Positions 1 through 9,100 of a stretch of DNA of 64,000 nucleotides are shown one piece after another (the stretch's first letter is position 1; every line of letters starts with the position of its first letter). This stretch comes from Haemophilus sp. (GTDB taxonomy: Bacteria > Pseudomonadota > Gammaproteobacteria > Enterobacterales > Pasteurellaceae). The stretch is from NCBI GenBank assembly GCA_019423025.1, contig JAHZCD010000003.1, forward strand, positions 62,001 through 126,000, given 5' to 3'. The notes under the pieces were generated by a model. The model was not told where the DNA came from. It did no database searches and worked only from the letters and a program-made list of their open reading frames with translations. Both the position numbers and the translations under genes were made by a program.

Positions 1-286
1 AACGTTTCGAACCTTCGTCAAATAAACCCGCTTCACCAAAAAATTGTCCAGCACCTAAATAAGATAAAATCATCTCTTTGCCTTCATCATCTTTCGATGA
101 AACCATCACCGTTCCTTTAATTAAGAAATATAAAATATTGGCATCTTCTCCTGCATGGATTAAAGTCGATTTTGCCGGATATTTATGTAAATGACAGTGA
201 GTTAGGAACCAATCCAGAGCAGGATCGCGTTGCTGATCATCGTCTTGTAACTTTTGTTCTTCAAGTAATTCTACATCTTCTGACAT
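1..286 (-). CDS. crp: cAMP receptor protein Crp, N-terminal part (cut by window edge)
   Basis: Reading the minus strand from the ATG at 286 gives a protein that starts MSEDVELLEEQK and continues DWFLTHCHLHKYPAKS, LIHAGEDA and GKEMILSYLGAGQFFGE, which is the cyclic-nucleotide-binding beta-roll of Crp. Only about 95 residues are inside the window; the C-terminal helix-turn-helix lies beyond position 1. An AGGAG motif lies just upstream of the ATG. Crp is the global cAMP-dependent regulator and in Haemophilus it also acts with Sxy at the CRP-S sites of competence genes, two of which are in this window (before radC and pilA). The N-terminal tail is longer than in E. coli, as in other Pasteurellaceae. 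It follows yheU by 16 bases on the same strand. Confidence 0.95.
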   Translation of the reverse strand, partial: MSEDVELLEEQKLQDDDQQRDPALDWFLTHCHLHKYPAKSTLIHAGEDANILYFLIKGTVMVSSKDDEGKEMILSYLGAGQFFGEAGLFDEGSKR

Positions 287-302
287 ATAAGCTCCTATTG
301 AT

Positions 303-521
303 TCATTTTAGAAATTCCATTTTATCTTTGATATCAATGGATTCATGTAATTCTGACCAAACAATCACTGCACTTCCATTGTGAATCTTGTTTAGTAGGT
401 GTTGTTTTTTTTGTTCTAAAGAAAATTCGTGTGAACCATAATCGGTACCTTCTCTAAGCACCACACTTTCCACAATATTTTCTAAGGTTTCTGTTGGCAA
501 TTCTTGCCACGGAATAATCAT
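303..521 (-). CDS. yheU: YheU family protein (UPF0270)
   Basis: A small protein of 72 residues starting MIIPWQELPTETLENIVESV and containing VLREGTDYG and VIVWSELHESI, all hallmarks of the UPF0270/YheU family. The open frame extends upstream to a TTG at 542 that abuts the slmA stop codon, but family members begin at M(I/L)IPW, so I place the start at the ATG at 521; neither start has a clear ribosome binding site. The function of the family is unknown to me. It sits between slmA and crp on the same strand and is probably cotranscribed with slmA. Confidence 0.85.
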   Translation of the reverse strand: MIIPWQELPTETLENIVESVVLREGTDYGSHEFSLEQKKQHLLNKIHNGSAVIVWSELHESIDIKDKMEFLK

Positions 522-542
522 ATATTTATCAACTAAAGTCAA

Positions 543-1196
543 TTAAGCAAAAAGCGGTTCTAGAAAACGCCATTGCTGTTCAAAACTTTGATTTGCGCCT
601 AAACGGAAGTTTGTGCGGACATAACGCATAAACTGCCCTTCACAAAGGGTTACTAAATGCCCTGCAATAATACGTTCATCGACATTAAAACCACGCCCTT
701 CGCGTAATTTTCGCATTTGTAAAATATTAACAAATTGCATTTCAAGACGATCGAAAAATTGCGCGACACGAGCCTGTAAAAGTGGCTCTTCAAACATCAA
801 GGCATGTCCGGTCAAAATACGTGTCAAACCAGGATTTTTACGCGCAAAGTCAAGGATCATCTGCATAATGTCACGCACTCGATTCATCGTATTGGTTTCA
901 TTACGAATTGATGTGGTGATACGGCTAAATAAATTCGCTTCAATATTATCGATCAACGCTTCAAACATTTTGGTTTTACTTGGGAAGTAACGATAAAGTG
1001 CTGCCTCTGACACCCCTACTTCTTCCGCTAAACGCGCCGTTGTCATACGCTCCATTCCCCGTTCAGAATGCAACATATGGGTAAGCACCGTCAACACTTG
1101 TTGCCGACGTTCTTTTACCGTGCGTTTTTCGATTTTTGGCGGTTTGATTTCCGCGGAAATCTCATCAACTTCTACGAGAGATAATTGTTCTACCAT
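543..1196 (-). CDS. slmA: Nucleoid occlusion factor SlmA
   Basis: A TetR-family protein of 217 residues. An N-terminal helix-turn-helix is visible around residues 48-75 (TTARLAEEVGVSEAALYRYF, then PSKTKMFEALID), followed by an all-helical dimerisation domain ending in FEQQWRFLEPLFA. SlmA binds chromosomal sites and blocks FtsZ-ring assembly over the nucleoid. Length and sequence match the family. It starts 3 bases after the dut stop codon, so the two are almost certainly cotranscribed and may be translationally coupled, the same dut-slmA pairing as in E. coli. Confidence 0.95.
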   Translation of the reverse strand: MVEQLSLVEVDEISAEIKPPKIEKRTVKERRQQVLTVLTHMLHSERGMERMTTARLAEEVGVSEAALYRYFPSKTKMFEALIDNIEANLFSRITTSIRNETNTMNRVRDIMQMILDFARKNPGLTRILTGHALMFEEPLLQARVAQFFDRLEMQFVNILQMRKLREGRGFNVDERIIAGHLVTLCEGQFMRYVRTNFRLGANQSFEQQWRFLEPLFA

Positions 1197-1199
1197 AGC

Positions 1200-1655
1200 T
1201 TATTTTTTACCTGAATGACCAAAACCGCCCTCACCACGTTCAGTTTCGGTAAATTCACTGACAATATTGAATTCAGCTTGTACGACTGGCACAAAGACTA
1301 ATTGCGCAATACGGTCACCAATTTCAATTTTGAACGGTTCATGCCCTCGATTCCATACAGACACCATTAATGGACCTTGGTAATCTGAATCAATTAAGCC
1401 CACTAAGTTACCTAATACGATACCGTGTTTATGACCTAAACCCGAACGAGGCAAAATCACTGCTGCAAGGTTCGGATCAGCAATATAAATTGAAAGGCCT
1501 GTTGGGATAAGTTTGGTTTCGCCTGGTTGAATTTCAATGCCTTCTTCAAGCAATGCACGTAAATCCAAACCTGCTGAACCTTCGGTTGCATAGGTTGGTA
1601 AAGGAAATTCGTTGCCAATACGGCTATCTAAAATTTTTACATCAATTTTTTTCAT
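1200..1655 (-). CDS. dut: Deoxyuridine 5'-triphosphate nucleotidohydrolase
   Basis: A homotrimeric dUTPase of 151 residues. The conserved motifs are present in order: GSAGLDLRA (motif 1), LPRSGLGHKHG (motif 2), GNLVGLIDSDYQGPL (motif 3, with the catalytic Asp), GDRIAQLVFVPV (motif 4) and the C-terminal arm RGEGGFGHSGKK (motif 5). It hydrolyses dUTP to dUMP and diphosphate, keeping uracil out of DNA and feeding thymidylate synthesis; ung and thyA occur elsewhere in this window. It lies 73 bases after coaBC; that gap contains an uptake sequence at 1691-1699. Confidence 0.97.
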   Translation of the reverse strand: MKKIDVKILDSRIGNEFPLPTYATEGSAGLDLRALLEEGIEIQPGETKLIPTGLSIYIADPNLAAVILPRSGLGHKHGIVLGNLVGLIDSDYQGPLMVSVWNRGHEPFKIEIGDRIAQLVFVPVVQAEFNIVSEFTETERGEGGFGHSGKK

Positions 1656-1728
1656 GCTTATTTATCCTTTAAAAAAATCTGCACATACAAAAGTGCGGTC
1701 ACAAAATCCAACGAATTTTGAACGTATT

Positions 1729-2931
1729 TTATTTGTGATAATGCTCAACAATTTCAGTGACCAACACTTCTGCCAATTTATTTTTATCAGCTAACGGCAA
1801 CGCTTTTTCGCCTGTTTTCCAAAAGATCTGCAAGGCATTTTGATCTTGTCCGAATACTTGCCCACCCGATACATCATTGGCACAAATCATATCTAAATTT
1901 TTGCGTTGAAGTTTGCTCTTCGCATACTCAGCGACATTTTGCGTTTCAGCAGCAAAGCCCACAACAAATGGACGATCTTTTTCTAAACTTGCCACACTCG
2001 CGATAATGTCTGGATTTTTCACCAATTTAAGAGAAAGCTCATCGTTATCATTGGTTTTCTTAATTTTTTGATCAGCGACTTCCGCAACTCGATAATCAGC
2101 CACAGCGGCACAGCCAATAAAGATACAATTTTTAACCGCACTTTCAAGAGAGGCTTGCCACATTTCATGGGCAGTTGTCACATCAATGCGATGAACGTTT
2201 TTCGGTGTAGCCAAATTAACAGGGCCGGCAATTAAGGTGACATTTGCACCTCGGTTAGCAAAGGCCTCGGCAATTGCAAAGCCCATTTTACCTGAGCTGT
2301 GATTAGAAATATAACGAACAGGATCGATAGCTTCACGCGTCGGACCAGCTGTAATAGTGACACTTAAATCTACTAAATCTTGTTGGATAGCAAAAAGTGA
2401 TTGAAGTGATTCGAAAATTTCAGCAGGCTCAGACATTCTGCCTGAGCCCACATCACCACAAGCTTGAAAGCCACTATTTGGCCCAACAAAATGAATACCT
2501 CTCGCAGAAAGGGCGGTCAAATTTTGTTGTGTAATCGCCTGGCGGTACATTTGCTGATTCATAGCAGGTGCGAGCAAAATAGGTGCACTTGTCGCGAGAC
2601 AAATCGTACTGAGTAAATCATTTGCCATTCCAACAGTTAAACGCGCAATAAAATCGGCACTGGCTGGCGCAATCACAATCGCATCAGCCCATTTGGCCAG
2701 CTCAATATGCCCCATAGCTAATTCAGCTTGAGGATCAAGTAAAGATTGAGAAACCGCATTACCCGAAATGGCTTGTAGCGTTAAAGGTGTGACAAATTCA
2801 GCGGCGGCTGGCGTTAAAGCCACTCGAACTTCTGCGTTAGATTTGCGTAATAAACGAATAAACTCAATGGTTTTATAGGCGGCGATGCCTCCTGTAATCC
2901 CGACAACAATACGCTTTCCGCTCAAGCTCAT
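1729..2931 (-). CDS. coaBC: Bifunctional phosphopantothenoylcysteine decarboxylase / phosphopantothenate-cysteine ligase
   Basis: A 400-residue fusion typical of bacteria. The N-terminal half is the FMN-dependent decarboxylase CoaC (GITGGIAAYKTIEFIRLL, then the substrate-clamp region APAMNQQMY and a GFQACGDVGSGRM motif). The C-terminal half is the CTP-dependent ligase CoaB (ITAGPTREAIDPVRYISNHS, then KIKKTND). Together they make 4'-phosphopantetheine on the way to coenzyme A; coaE for the last step is at 45,124. The order coaBC-dut-slmA is conserved in enterobacteria. An uptake sequence lies within the coding region at 2135-2143. It is transcribed divergently from radC. Confidence 0.97.
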   Translation of the reverse strand: MSLSGKRIVVGITGGIAAYKTIEFIRLLRKSNAEVRVALTPAAAEFVTPLTLQAISGNAVSQSLLDPQAELAMGHIELAKWADAIVIAPASADFIARLTVGMANDLLSTICLATSAPILLAPAMNQQMYRQAITQQNLTALSARGIHFVGPNSGFQACGDVGSGRMSEPAEIFESLQSLFAIQQDLVDLSVTITAGPTREAIDPVRYISNHSSGKMGFAIAEAFANRGANVTLIAGPVNLATPKNVHRIDVTTAHEMWQASLESAVKNCIFIGCAAVADYRVAEVADQKIKKTNDNDELSLKLVKNPDIIASVASLEKDRPFVVGFAAETQNVAEYAKSKLQRKNLDMICANDVSGGQVFGQDQNALQIFWKTGEKALPLADKNKLAEVLVTEIVEHYHK

Positions 2932-3037
2932 TTGCTACTCCGCTGCAACTTAATAGAATGGATCTGTTTTGTGTGTTAGTACTTAACAACTTAAGGTCGC
3001 CTATTTTACTTCAAATTTCACCAATAAAAAATTTTAT

Positions 3038-3059
3038 TTTTGCGATCTCTGTTCCAAAA
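3038..3059 (+). promoter_or_regulatory. CRP-S (Sxy-dependent competence) site upstream of radC
   Basis: The 22-bp element reads TTTTGCGA-N6-TTCCAAAA. The left half is a perfect CRP-S half site (CRP-S sites need Sxy and have TGCGA in place of TGTGA); the right half is degenerate (TTCC for TCGC). It lies 75 bases before the radC start codon. radC is known to belong to the H. influenzae competence regulon, so the assignment is consistent with context. No clear -10 hexamer was picked out at the expected distance. Confidence 0.75.
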
Positions 3060-3134
3060 ATAAAATAGACAATTCGCAATGCCTAAAAACATCATGAAAA
3101 TTGACCGCACTTTTTTTCTTTCCGTCATATTAAT

Positions 3135-3800
3135 ATGCAAACAAACTCTCCTTTAATGCCTCGTGAAAAATTGTTGAAATATGGCGTTGAAGCCCTCGAA
3201 GATCACGAATTACTTGCTATTTTTCTACGAACAGGAATTAAAGGCTGCCCTGTCATGGAATTATCACATAGCGTGCTGCAACATTTTGGTTCCCTTCGAG
3301 CCTTATTAAGTGCTGATAAAGAAGCCTTTTGCAAAGTAAAAGGATTAGGCATTACGCAATTTATTCAACTGCAAGCCACCACAGAAATGACAAAGCGTTA
3401 TCTGAAGCAAGAATTACTGATAGAACATGTATTTAGCGACACATCTACGGTAAAGCTTTATCTTCAAGCAGAGCTTCACCACGAAGAACGTGAAATTTTT
3501 ATGGTGTTATTTTTAGATAATCAACATCGTTTGATTAAAAAAGAGCGGTTATTTTTAGGCACAATTAATGTGACGAATGTTTATCCACGTGAAATTATCA
3601 AAGAAAGCCTTTACTGCAATGCGGCCGCCTTAATTTTAGCTCACAACCATCCTTCTGGTATCGCAGAACCCAGTTATTCCGACAAACTGATTACACAAAA
3701 AATTATTGAAGCAGCTGAGTTAATGGATATTCGTATTTTGGATCATTTTATTGTCGGCAAAGGCACTTGTTATTCTTTTGCAGAGCATAATCTGTTATAG
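3135..3800 (+). CDS. radC: RadC family JAB-domain protein
   Basis: A 221-residue full-length RadC. The N-terminal part carries a helix-hairpin-helix-like region (CKVKGLGITQFIQLQ). The C-terminal part has the JAMM/MPN+ metal motif, seen as LILAHNHPSG followed by a downstream Asp (SDKLITQK). The name suggests DNA repair, but the repair role was not upheld in E. coli and the biochemical function is unknown. The gene is induced with competence genes in Haemophilus, and a CRP-S site precedes it here. No ribosome binding site is obvious before the ATG. An uptake sequence lies at 3104-3112, just upstream. Confidence 0.93.
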   Translation: MQTNSPLMPREKLLKYGVEALEDHELLAIFLRTGIKGCPVMELSHSVLQHFGSLRALLSADKEAFCKVKGLGITQFIQLQATTEMTKRYLKQELLIEHVFSDTSTVKLYLQAELHHEEREIFMVLFLDNQHRLIKKERLFLGTINVTNVYPREIIKESLYCNAAALILAHNHPSGIAEPSYSDKLITQKIIEAAELMDIRILDHFIVGKGTCYSFAEHNLL

Positions 3801-3867
3801 TTTTAGGGAATTTGATGATTTTTTTATCGTTCATTTATATTTAAAGACGGAAAAATCGCTTTTAGAC

Positions 3868-3896
3868 TTGAGAAATGAAAATAAAGTCAGTATAAT
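3868..3896 (+). promoter_or_regulatory. Sigma-70 promoter of rpmB-rpmG
   Basis: TTGAGA at 3868-3873 and a perfect TATAAT at 3891-3896 are separated by 17 bases, a near-consensus arrangement. The predicted transcription start, near 3903, gives a leader of about 115 bases before the rpmB start codon. Confidence 0.8.
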
Positions 3897-3920
3897 TTGC
3901 GACCTTTAATATAGTAAGTG

Positions 3921-3996
3921 GGTCGGATACTGCGACCTGACGAGGAAGCAAGCTTAGTTTTAAGCTTCATTATCCGAACCATAAGCTCGAGCTTAT
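3921..3996 (+). promoter_or_regulatory. Structured leader of rpmB (possible autogenous control element)
   Basis: The untranslated leader of rpmB holds three nested or adjacent inverted repeats. GGTCGGATA at 3921-3929 can pair with TATCCGAACC at 3971-3980; inside it AAGCTT at 3950-3955 pairs with AAGCTT at 3962-3967; and a perfect 16-bp palindrome ATAAGCTCGAGCTTAT occupies 3981-3996, 22 bases before the start codon. No U-run follows, so it is not a plain terminator. Leaders of ribosomal protein operons often bind one of their own products; that role here is inference only. Confidence 0.45.
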
Positions 3997-4018
3997 ATTT
4001 AAATTATTGGAGATTATT

Positions 4019-4255
4019 ATGTCTAGAGTTTGTCAAGTAACAGGCAAGCGTCCAGCTGTGGGTAACAACCGCTCACACGCGTTGAATGCGACACGTCGTC
4101 GTTTTCTTCCAAACCTTCACACTCACCGTTTCTGGGTTGAAAGTGAAAACCGTTTCGTGACCTTACGTTTAACTGCGAAAGGTATGCGTATTATCGATAA
4201 AAAAGGCATTGATGCAGTGTTAGCTGAAATCCGTGCTCGTGGCGAAAAAATCTAA
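4019..4255 (+). CDS. rpmB: 50S ribosomal protein L28
   Basis: A 78-residue protein beginning [20 protein letters not shown], diagnostic of bacterial L28. An in-frame ATG four codons upstream exists, but the TTGGAG motif at 4008-4013 is correctly spaced only for the ATG at 4019, and the family starts at MSRVC. L28 is a structural protein of the large subunit. It is followed after 11 bases by rpmG, the usual rpmB-rpmG operon, and is read from the strong promoter at 3868-3896 through a structured leader. Confidence 0.98.
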
Positions 4256-4266
4256 GGAGCTAAAAC

Positions 4267-4437
4267 ATGGCAGCTAAAGGCGCTCGTGAGAAAATCCGTT
4301 TAGTTTCTACTGCAGAGACCGGTCACTTCTACACAACTGATAAAAACAAACGTAATATGCCTGAAAAAATGGAAATCAAAAAATTTGATCCAGTAGTGCG
4401 TAAACACGTTATCTATAAAGAAGCAAAAATCAAATAA
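4267..4437 (+). CDS. rpmG: 50S ribosomal protein L33
   Basis: A 56-residue protein beginning [20 protein letters not shown] and ending [11 protein letters not shown]. This is the zinc-independent form of L33: the two CxxC pairs of the zinc-binding form are absent. It is preceded by AAGGAGCTAAAAC, a good ribosome binding site, and lies 11 bases after rpmB. A strong terminator at 4451-4480 closes the operon. Confidence 0.98.
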
Positions 4438-4450
4438 TTTTGCTGATTTA

Positions 4451-4480
4451 AAAAAAGCCCGACATTGCTCGGGTTTTTTT
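4451..4480 (+). terminator. Rho-independent terminator of rpmB-rpmG
   Basis: CCCGA at 4458-4462 pairs with TCGGG at 4469-4473 around a CATTGC loop and is followed by seven T residues, with an A-run on the 5' side. It ends 29 bases before the mutM start codon. Confidence 0.9.
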
Positions 4481-4509
4481 ATACCATAAATTCATTGCCG
4501 AGATTATCT

Positions 4510-5325
4510 ATGCCTGAACTTCCTGAAGTCGAAACTGCCCTACGCGGTGTCAGCCCCTATTTGAAAGGTTTTACCATTGAAAAAATTGTAGTGCGCCAAC
4601 CACAATTACGCTGGGTTGTTTCTCCAGAATTAACCACGCTCAAAAACGTCAAAATTTTGGATACCTCTCGTCGTGCGAAATATCTAATTATTCACACAGA
4701 AAAAGGTTACATCATCGGCCATTTAGGGATGTCTGGCTCCGTTCGAATTGTGCCTCATGACAGTCCTATTGATAAACACGATCACCTTGATATTGTGATG
4801 AATAATGGCAAATTACTGCGTTATAACGACCCGAGACGCTTCGGTGCATGGTTATGGACAAAAAGCTTAGATGACTTTCATCTTTTCCTAAAACTTGGCC
4901 CTGAACCACTTTCAGATAAATTTAATGCCGAATATCTTTTTAAGAAATCACGCAAAAAATCGACCGCACTTAAAACCTTTTTAATGGATAATACTGTTGT
5001 TGTGGGCGTAGGAAATATTTATGCCAATGAAACGCTTTTTTTATGTGGTTTACACCCCATGAAATTAGCCGAAAACCTCACACGAAAACAATGTGCCTTG
5101 CTCGTTGAAACGATTAAAAACGTATTAACAAAAGCCATTACGCAAGGTGGAACAACATTAAAAGATTTCTTACAACCTGATGGTCGCCCCGGTTATTTTG
5201 CACAGGAATTGTTGGTTTATGGAAACAAAGACAAACCTTGTCCAAAATGTGGCACTAAGATTGAAAGTATGATTATTGGGCAACGTAATAGCTTTTATTG
5301 CCCACATTGTCAGAAAAAGAAATAG
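4510..5325 (+). CDS. mutM: Formamidopyrimidine-DNA glycosylase
   Basis: A 271-residue MutM/Fpg. The catalytic N-terminus PELPEVET is intact, so the start is the ATG at 4510 and not the upstream in-frame codon. Also visible are the helix-two-turn-helix region (VGVGNIYANETLF) and the C-terminal zinc finger with four cysteines (CPKCG ... FYCPHCQKKK). The enzyme removes 8-oxoguanine and formamidopyrimidines by a beta/delta-elimination using the N-terminal proline. An uptake sequence is embedded at 4963-4971. The stop codon lies inside a hairpin that serves as terminator. Confidence 0.97.
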   Translation: MPELPEVETALRGVSPYLKGFTIEKIVVRQPQLRWVVSPELTTLKNVKILDTSRRAKYLIIHTEKGYIIGHLGMSGSVRIVPHDSPIDKHDHLDIVMNNGKLLRYNDPRRFGAWLWTKSLDDFHLFLKLGPEPLSDKFNAEYLFKKSRKKSTALKTFLMDNTVVVGVGNIYANETLFLCGLHPMKLAENLTRKQCALLVETIKNVLTKAITQGGTTLKDFLQPDGRPGYFAQELLVYGNKDKPCPKCGTKIESMIIGQRNSFYCPHCQKKK

Positions 5326-5344
5326 GCGTTATGCACGCCTATTT
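5320..5344. terminator. Bidirectional terminator between mutM and the DUF554 gene
   Basis: AAATAGGCG at 5320-5328 pairs with CGCCTATTT at 5336-5344, followed by further T residues on the plus strand and flanked by A residues for the minus strand. The two genes are convergent, and the mutM stop codon is within the left arm. Confidence 0.85.
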
Positions 5345-5345
5345 T

Positions 5346-6065
5346 TTAGAAAAAGGTACTCCAGAAATGAGAAATTGGCATGGCAAGGAAAAGAGCCGGC
5401 AACATATTCGCCACATGGAACATTTGGATATTACAAATGCGAAAGCCTGCCGCAATCATTAACATACCGCCTACTGCCGCAAAATCACCCCGCATTTCAG
5501 GTGTTACGAAAGGAATAATAAACACTGCAGAATAAGCTAAAATCACTTGGACCAATGTTTGTGGCACAAAAATACTTGCTACAGAAATACCAAGCGATGT
5601 AGCAAAGATCATCGCAGTGAAAAAATCTAGAAAGGATTTCACAATAAGGATATCAAAATCACCTGTCATCCCTTCATTCATCGCCCCGAAAATACCTGTT
5701 CCACTAAATGAAAATAAAATCACAATCGCAACAAATTTAGACAAGAACTCTTCTTGGCTATGCATGCTACTTGGTGTATCAGGGAACATCTTTTCAACAA
5801 GACCTTTCGCCGATGAGGCAAGCTTATTAATTCCGTGTTCTAATAAAAGCAACTCGCCAATTATCGTCCCTAATAACACCGATAAAATCATTGCCGGCAT
5901 ATTGGTGGTTTTCGCCACCATCACAATACCCATGCCCATAGAGCACAAGCCAAAGATTAAGGTTAGATTAGTGCGTAAACGTTCTGGAATGCGCCCACCG
6001 AGTGCGGCCCCAATAACTGCGCCACTAATAATCGCCAGTGCATTAATATAAGGTCCGATAATCAT
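5346..6065 (-). CDS. DUF554 family membrane protein (YqgA-like)
   Basis: A 239-residue integral membrane protein with about six to seven hydrophobic segments. It starts MIIGPYINALAIISGAVIGA and contains IFGLCSMGMGIVMV and FSFSGTGIFGAMNEGMTGD, a pattern I recognise from the DUF554/YqgA family of unknown function, possibly a transporter. The start codon is preceded by CGGAGAAG, a good ribosome binding site, and a TATAAT hexamer lies on the minus strand at 6092-6097. An uptake sequence is at 6119-6127. Confidence 0.85.
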   Translation of the reverse strand: MIIGPYINALAIISGAVIGAALGGRIPERLRTNLTLIFGLCSMGMGIVMVAKTTNMPAMILSVLLGTIIGELLLLEHGINKLASSAKGLVEKMFPDTPSSMHSQEEFLSKFVAIVILFSFSGTGIFGAMNEGMTGDFDILIVKSFLDFFTAMIFATSLGISVASIFVPQTLVQVILAYSAVFIIPFVTPEMRGDFAAVGGMLMIAAGFRICNIQMFHVANMLPALFLAMPISHFWSTFF

Positions 6066-6137
6066 ATTCTTCTCCGAATTAAGTTATTCCTATTATACGA
6101 AAAATAGACCGAAAATCGACCGCACTTTTGGTAACAA

Positions 6138-6163
6138 AAAAGGCATGGTTTCCCATGCCTTTT
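6138..6163. terminator. Terminator downstream of the adhesin gene
   Basis: AAAAGGCATGG at 6138-6148 and CCATGCCTTTT at 6153-6163 form an 11-bp stem with a TTTC loop. It lies 17 bases past the adhesin stop codon. On the minus strand a TTTTTTGTTACC tract follows the stem, so it can terminate adhesin transcription before the DUF554 promoter. Confidence 0.85.
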
Positions 6164-6179
6164 GTTTATTTACGATAAA

Positions 6180-9100
6180 TTACCAGTGGTAACCTGCACC
6201 AACTGCTACACCCACTTTACCTTGTGTATCGCTCGTACCGGCTAAACGAATAATGATTTTACCGTTATCTGAAATACGTGACATACCTAATGCCACCGCA
6301 TTTTGACCTTGGTAATTACCCGCTGCCACAGATACCATGCTCTTACCTGGAATGTAAGCCTGTGGTAATTGAGACGCCGCTAACGCGCTTGCTGTACCTG
6401 CATTGACACGTTTACCTAACTTGTTCACTTGACCATTTAAGTGGTTGATCTTGTTATTCATGTCAGCTTTTACTTCGTGTAATTGGCTACCGTTTACCGC
6501 ATCAGTACTGTCTGCAGCAATGCGTCCTGGCGCAACATTGGTAATTTGTTTATTACCTGCATCAATACCATTTTTAGTCATACTTGGACCGTTTTTAATG
6601 GTGACGCCATTGCTATCAATCACCGTATCACCCGCAGTGAATTTATTCGCTGTTACGCTTTCCACTTTAAGGTTTTTCTTGATACCTACACGAACATTAC
6701 CGCTCTTATCAATGTTTGTCATCACATTATCGCCACCATCAAACTCACTCCAGTTTGTGTTGCTATCAGCGCCTTTCACATTGATTTGACTATTTAATTT
6801 CGCACCGTAAACATCGCCTACGTTTGCGCCAAATTTTAAGCCATCACTTAATGTTGCGATAGTTTCACCACCAAAGTTCATACGATTTGGTGTTTTACCA
6901 TCAAGATTTGGTGCTGCATCTTTACCACTTACTACTGTAATTGGGGTTGAGTTATCACCTTCACCAAGATTGATTGTGGTGGTGTTAACGGTTGTAGCCG
7001 TCACATTTTCAGCTTTCAAGTCTTTTGTGGTTGAAATGGTAAAATTCATACCATCTTGCTTAATTTTGATATTTTGTCCTGCGATATAAGTCACGGTATT
7101 ACCTGGACTTACCTTTTGAACAGTTTCACCTTTAGCTTCAACTTCACCACCGGCTTTATTCACAGTGACAGCTTCACCACCGTTTTTATTCACAGTAACA
7201 TTCCAACCTTTACCCGCAAGTTCCTTCACTTCGTATAACTGACTACCATTCACTGCATCTTTGCTATTGGCATTAACAGCGCCATCTGCAACATTACTAA
7301 CTTGATTACCCGCAGCATCAATGCCTGCTTTAGTCACACTCGGACCACCAGCAATAGTTAATCCAGCAGTATTAATGGTTGTATCACCAGCTTTTACGCT
7401 ATCAACTTTGATGTCTTTGTTTAATTTAACTTTAACTTCATCACCTGATGCTTCAGTGGTGATATTGTCATCACCTTTAATCGTAACAGTAGAACCCAAT
7501 TTTTCTACATTAGTTGAACCGCTATCACCGTTAAAAATTAGACCTTTTGTGTCTACCGTAGTCTTCGCATCAACACCTTTGTTAATATTTTCTTTCGTCT
7601 TATCTGACAAATCAATCTTATAATTGGTCACTGTAGTATTACCATCATCATCTAAAGCTGGTTTACCTGGCGTTACTGTTAATGCATCAGAACCGCTTGT
7701 CACACTCGCTGATGTATCTACGGCATTAATTTTATAAATACTCTCGCCATTACTGCCTGTTGTTTTTTCAACCGTCGTATTTTTACCTGCTACTACTCCA
7801 GTTTTAGCTGCATTAACGGCATTGTTTAATTGTGAAACATTTACAGCATCGGTATCATCGGTACCAGCAGCTACACCAGTGATTTTTTTATTACCCGCAT
7901 TAACCCCTGCATCTTTATCGATTGAAATAGGACCAACATCAACATGGTCAAAACTTACATTATTACTGGTTGCAATAGTAAATTCCTTACCATTCTGAGA
8001 AATAGAAATATTTTTACCATCAATAAATTTAACCGTATTGCCAGCCTTAACCGCTTCTTTAGTATTGTCATTTGCAACAACATTCCAATAAGTATTGTTG
8101 ATTGCATCTGCAACAGAAGTTGCTGTCACTGGAGCATCCCCGTTAACTGGTGTCTTAACTTGTCCATTGTCACCAGCTGAAATCGTGGTTGTATTTACAT
8201 TAAACGTCACATCAGTTCCATTTGCAGTTTTCGTTACAACTGCAGTTGTTTGTGTGCCATTTTTAAAATTAACGACATTATTATTGTTAATTCTAGCTTT
8301 ATAATCATTATTTTGTAATACATTAAAACCACTATTGTTTAGTACTGCGTAAAGTTGAGAGCCATTAACCGCATCGGTTGAAGTGTTTGAAAGACGACCA
8401 GCTGCTACGTTTTGGATTTGACGCTCAAAACCAGCTTTACCAACAGAAACTGCACCACCAGAATTATTTGTTAAACCAGCTTGGAATGTCACATTTGTAT
8501 CAGTACCGTCATCAACTTTAAACGTTGCATGATCAGATGAGTCATTAAAAGTATTTGAACCTGCAACTGAATTATGACCTAATGCTACCGCATTTGCCGC
8601 TGTTGCATTAGAGCCTAAACCAATTGCAATTGACGCAGTTGATGTATTCGTTGTATGAGCATTTGGTCCAATAGCAATAGAGTTTTCACCTTTAGCACCT
8701 TTATTGATACTATTAGTTGGGTTTTCCTCAGTTGCATCATCTTTAACACCAATTGTTGAATTCACTGAGAAGTAGCGCATTTTTTCAATTTGTTGAATTG
8801 CTGAATAAAGCTGAGAACCATTGATTGCATCAGTTGAATCTGCAGAAACATCACCAGGTGCTAAGTTAATAATTTGACGTTCAAATTGTTTCTTACCCAC
8901 TGATACAACATCACCCGGATCAACCGATGCACCACCAGCCCAAGTATAAGTATTTCCTAGAATTTCCTTACCTTTATAAGCTATACCTTCTTTGTCCGTT
9001 GCAGATGCCATACCAATTGCAACAGCGTTGGTTATATTAGCATTTGCACCTGTTCCAAGCGCAAGCGTACCAAATTTTGTTGCAGTTGCATTAGTACCTA

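Noticed and set aside
361..420. Run of eight T residues as a phase-variation tract
   Set aside because: It encodes lysines inside the conserved yheU gene, and the reading frame is intact; no contingency-type repeat is present.
5276..5518. An 80-residue plus-strand frame crossing the end of mutM into the DUF554 gene
   Set aside because: It runs through the terminator hairpin and antisense to a membrane protein, with no family features.
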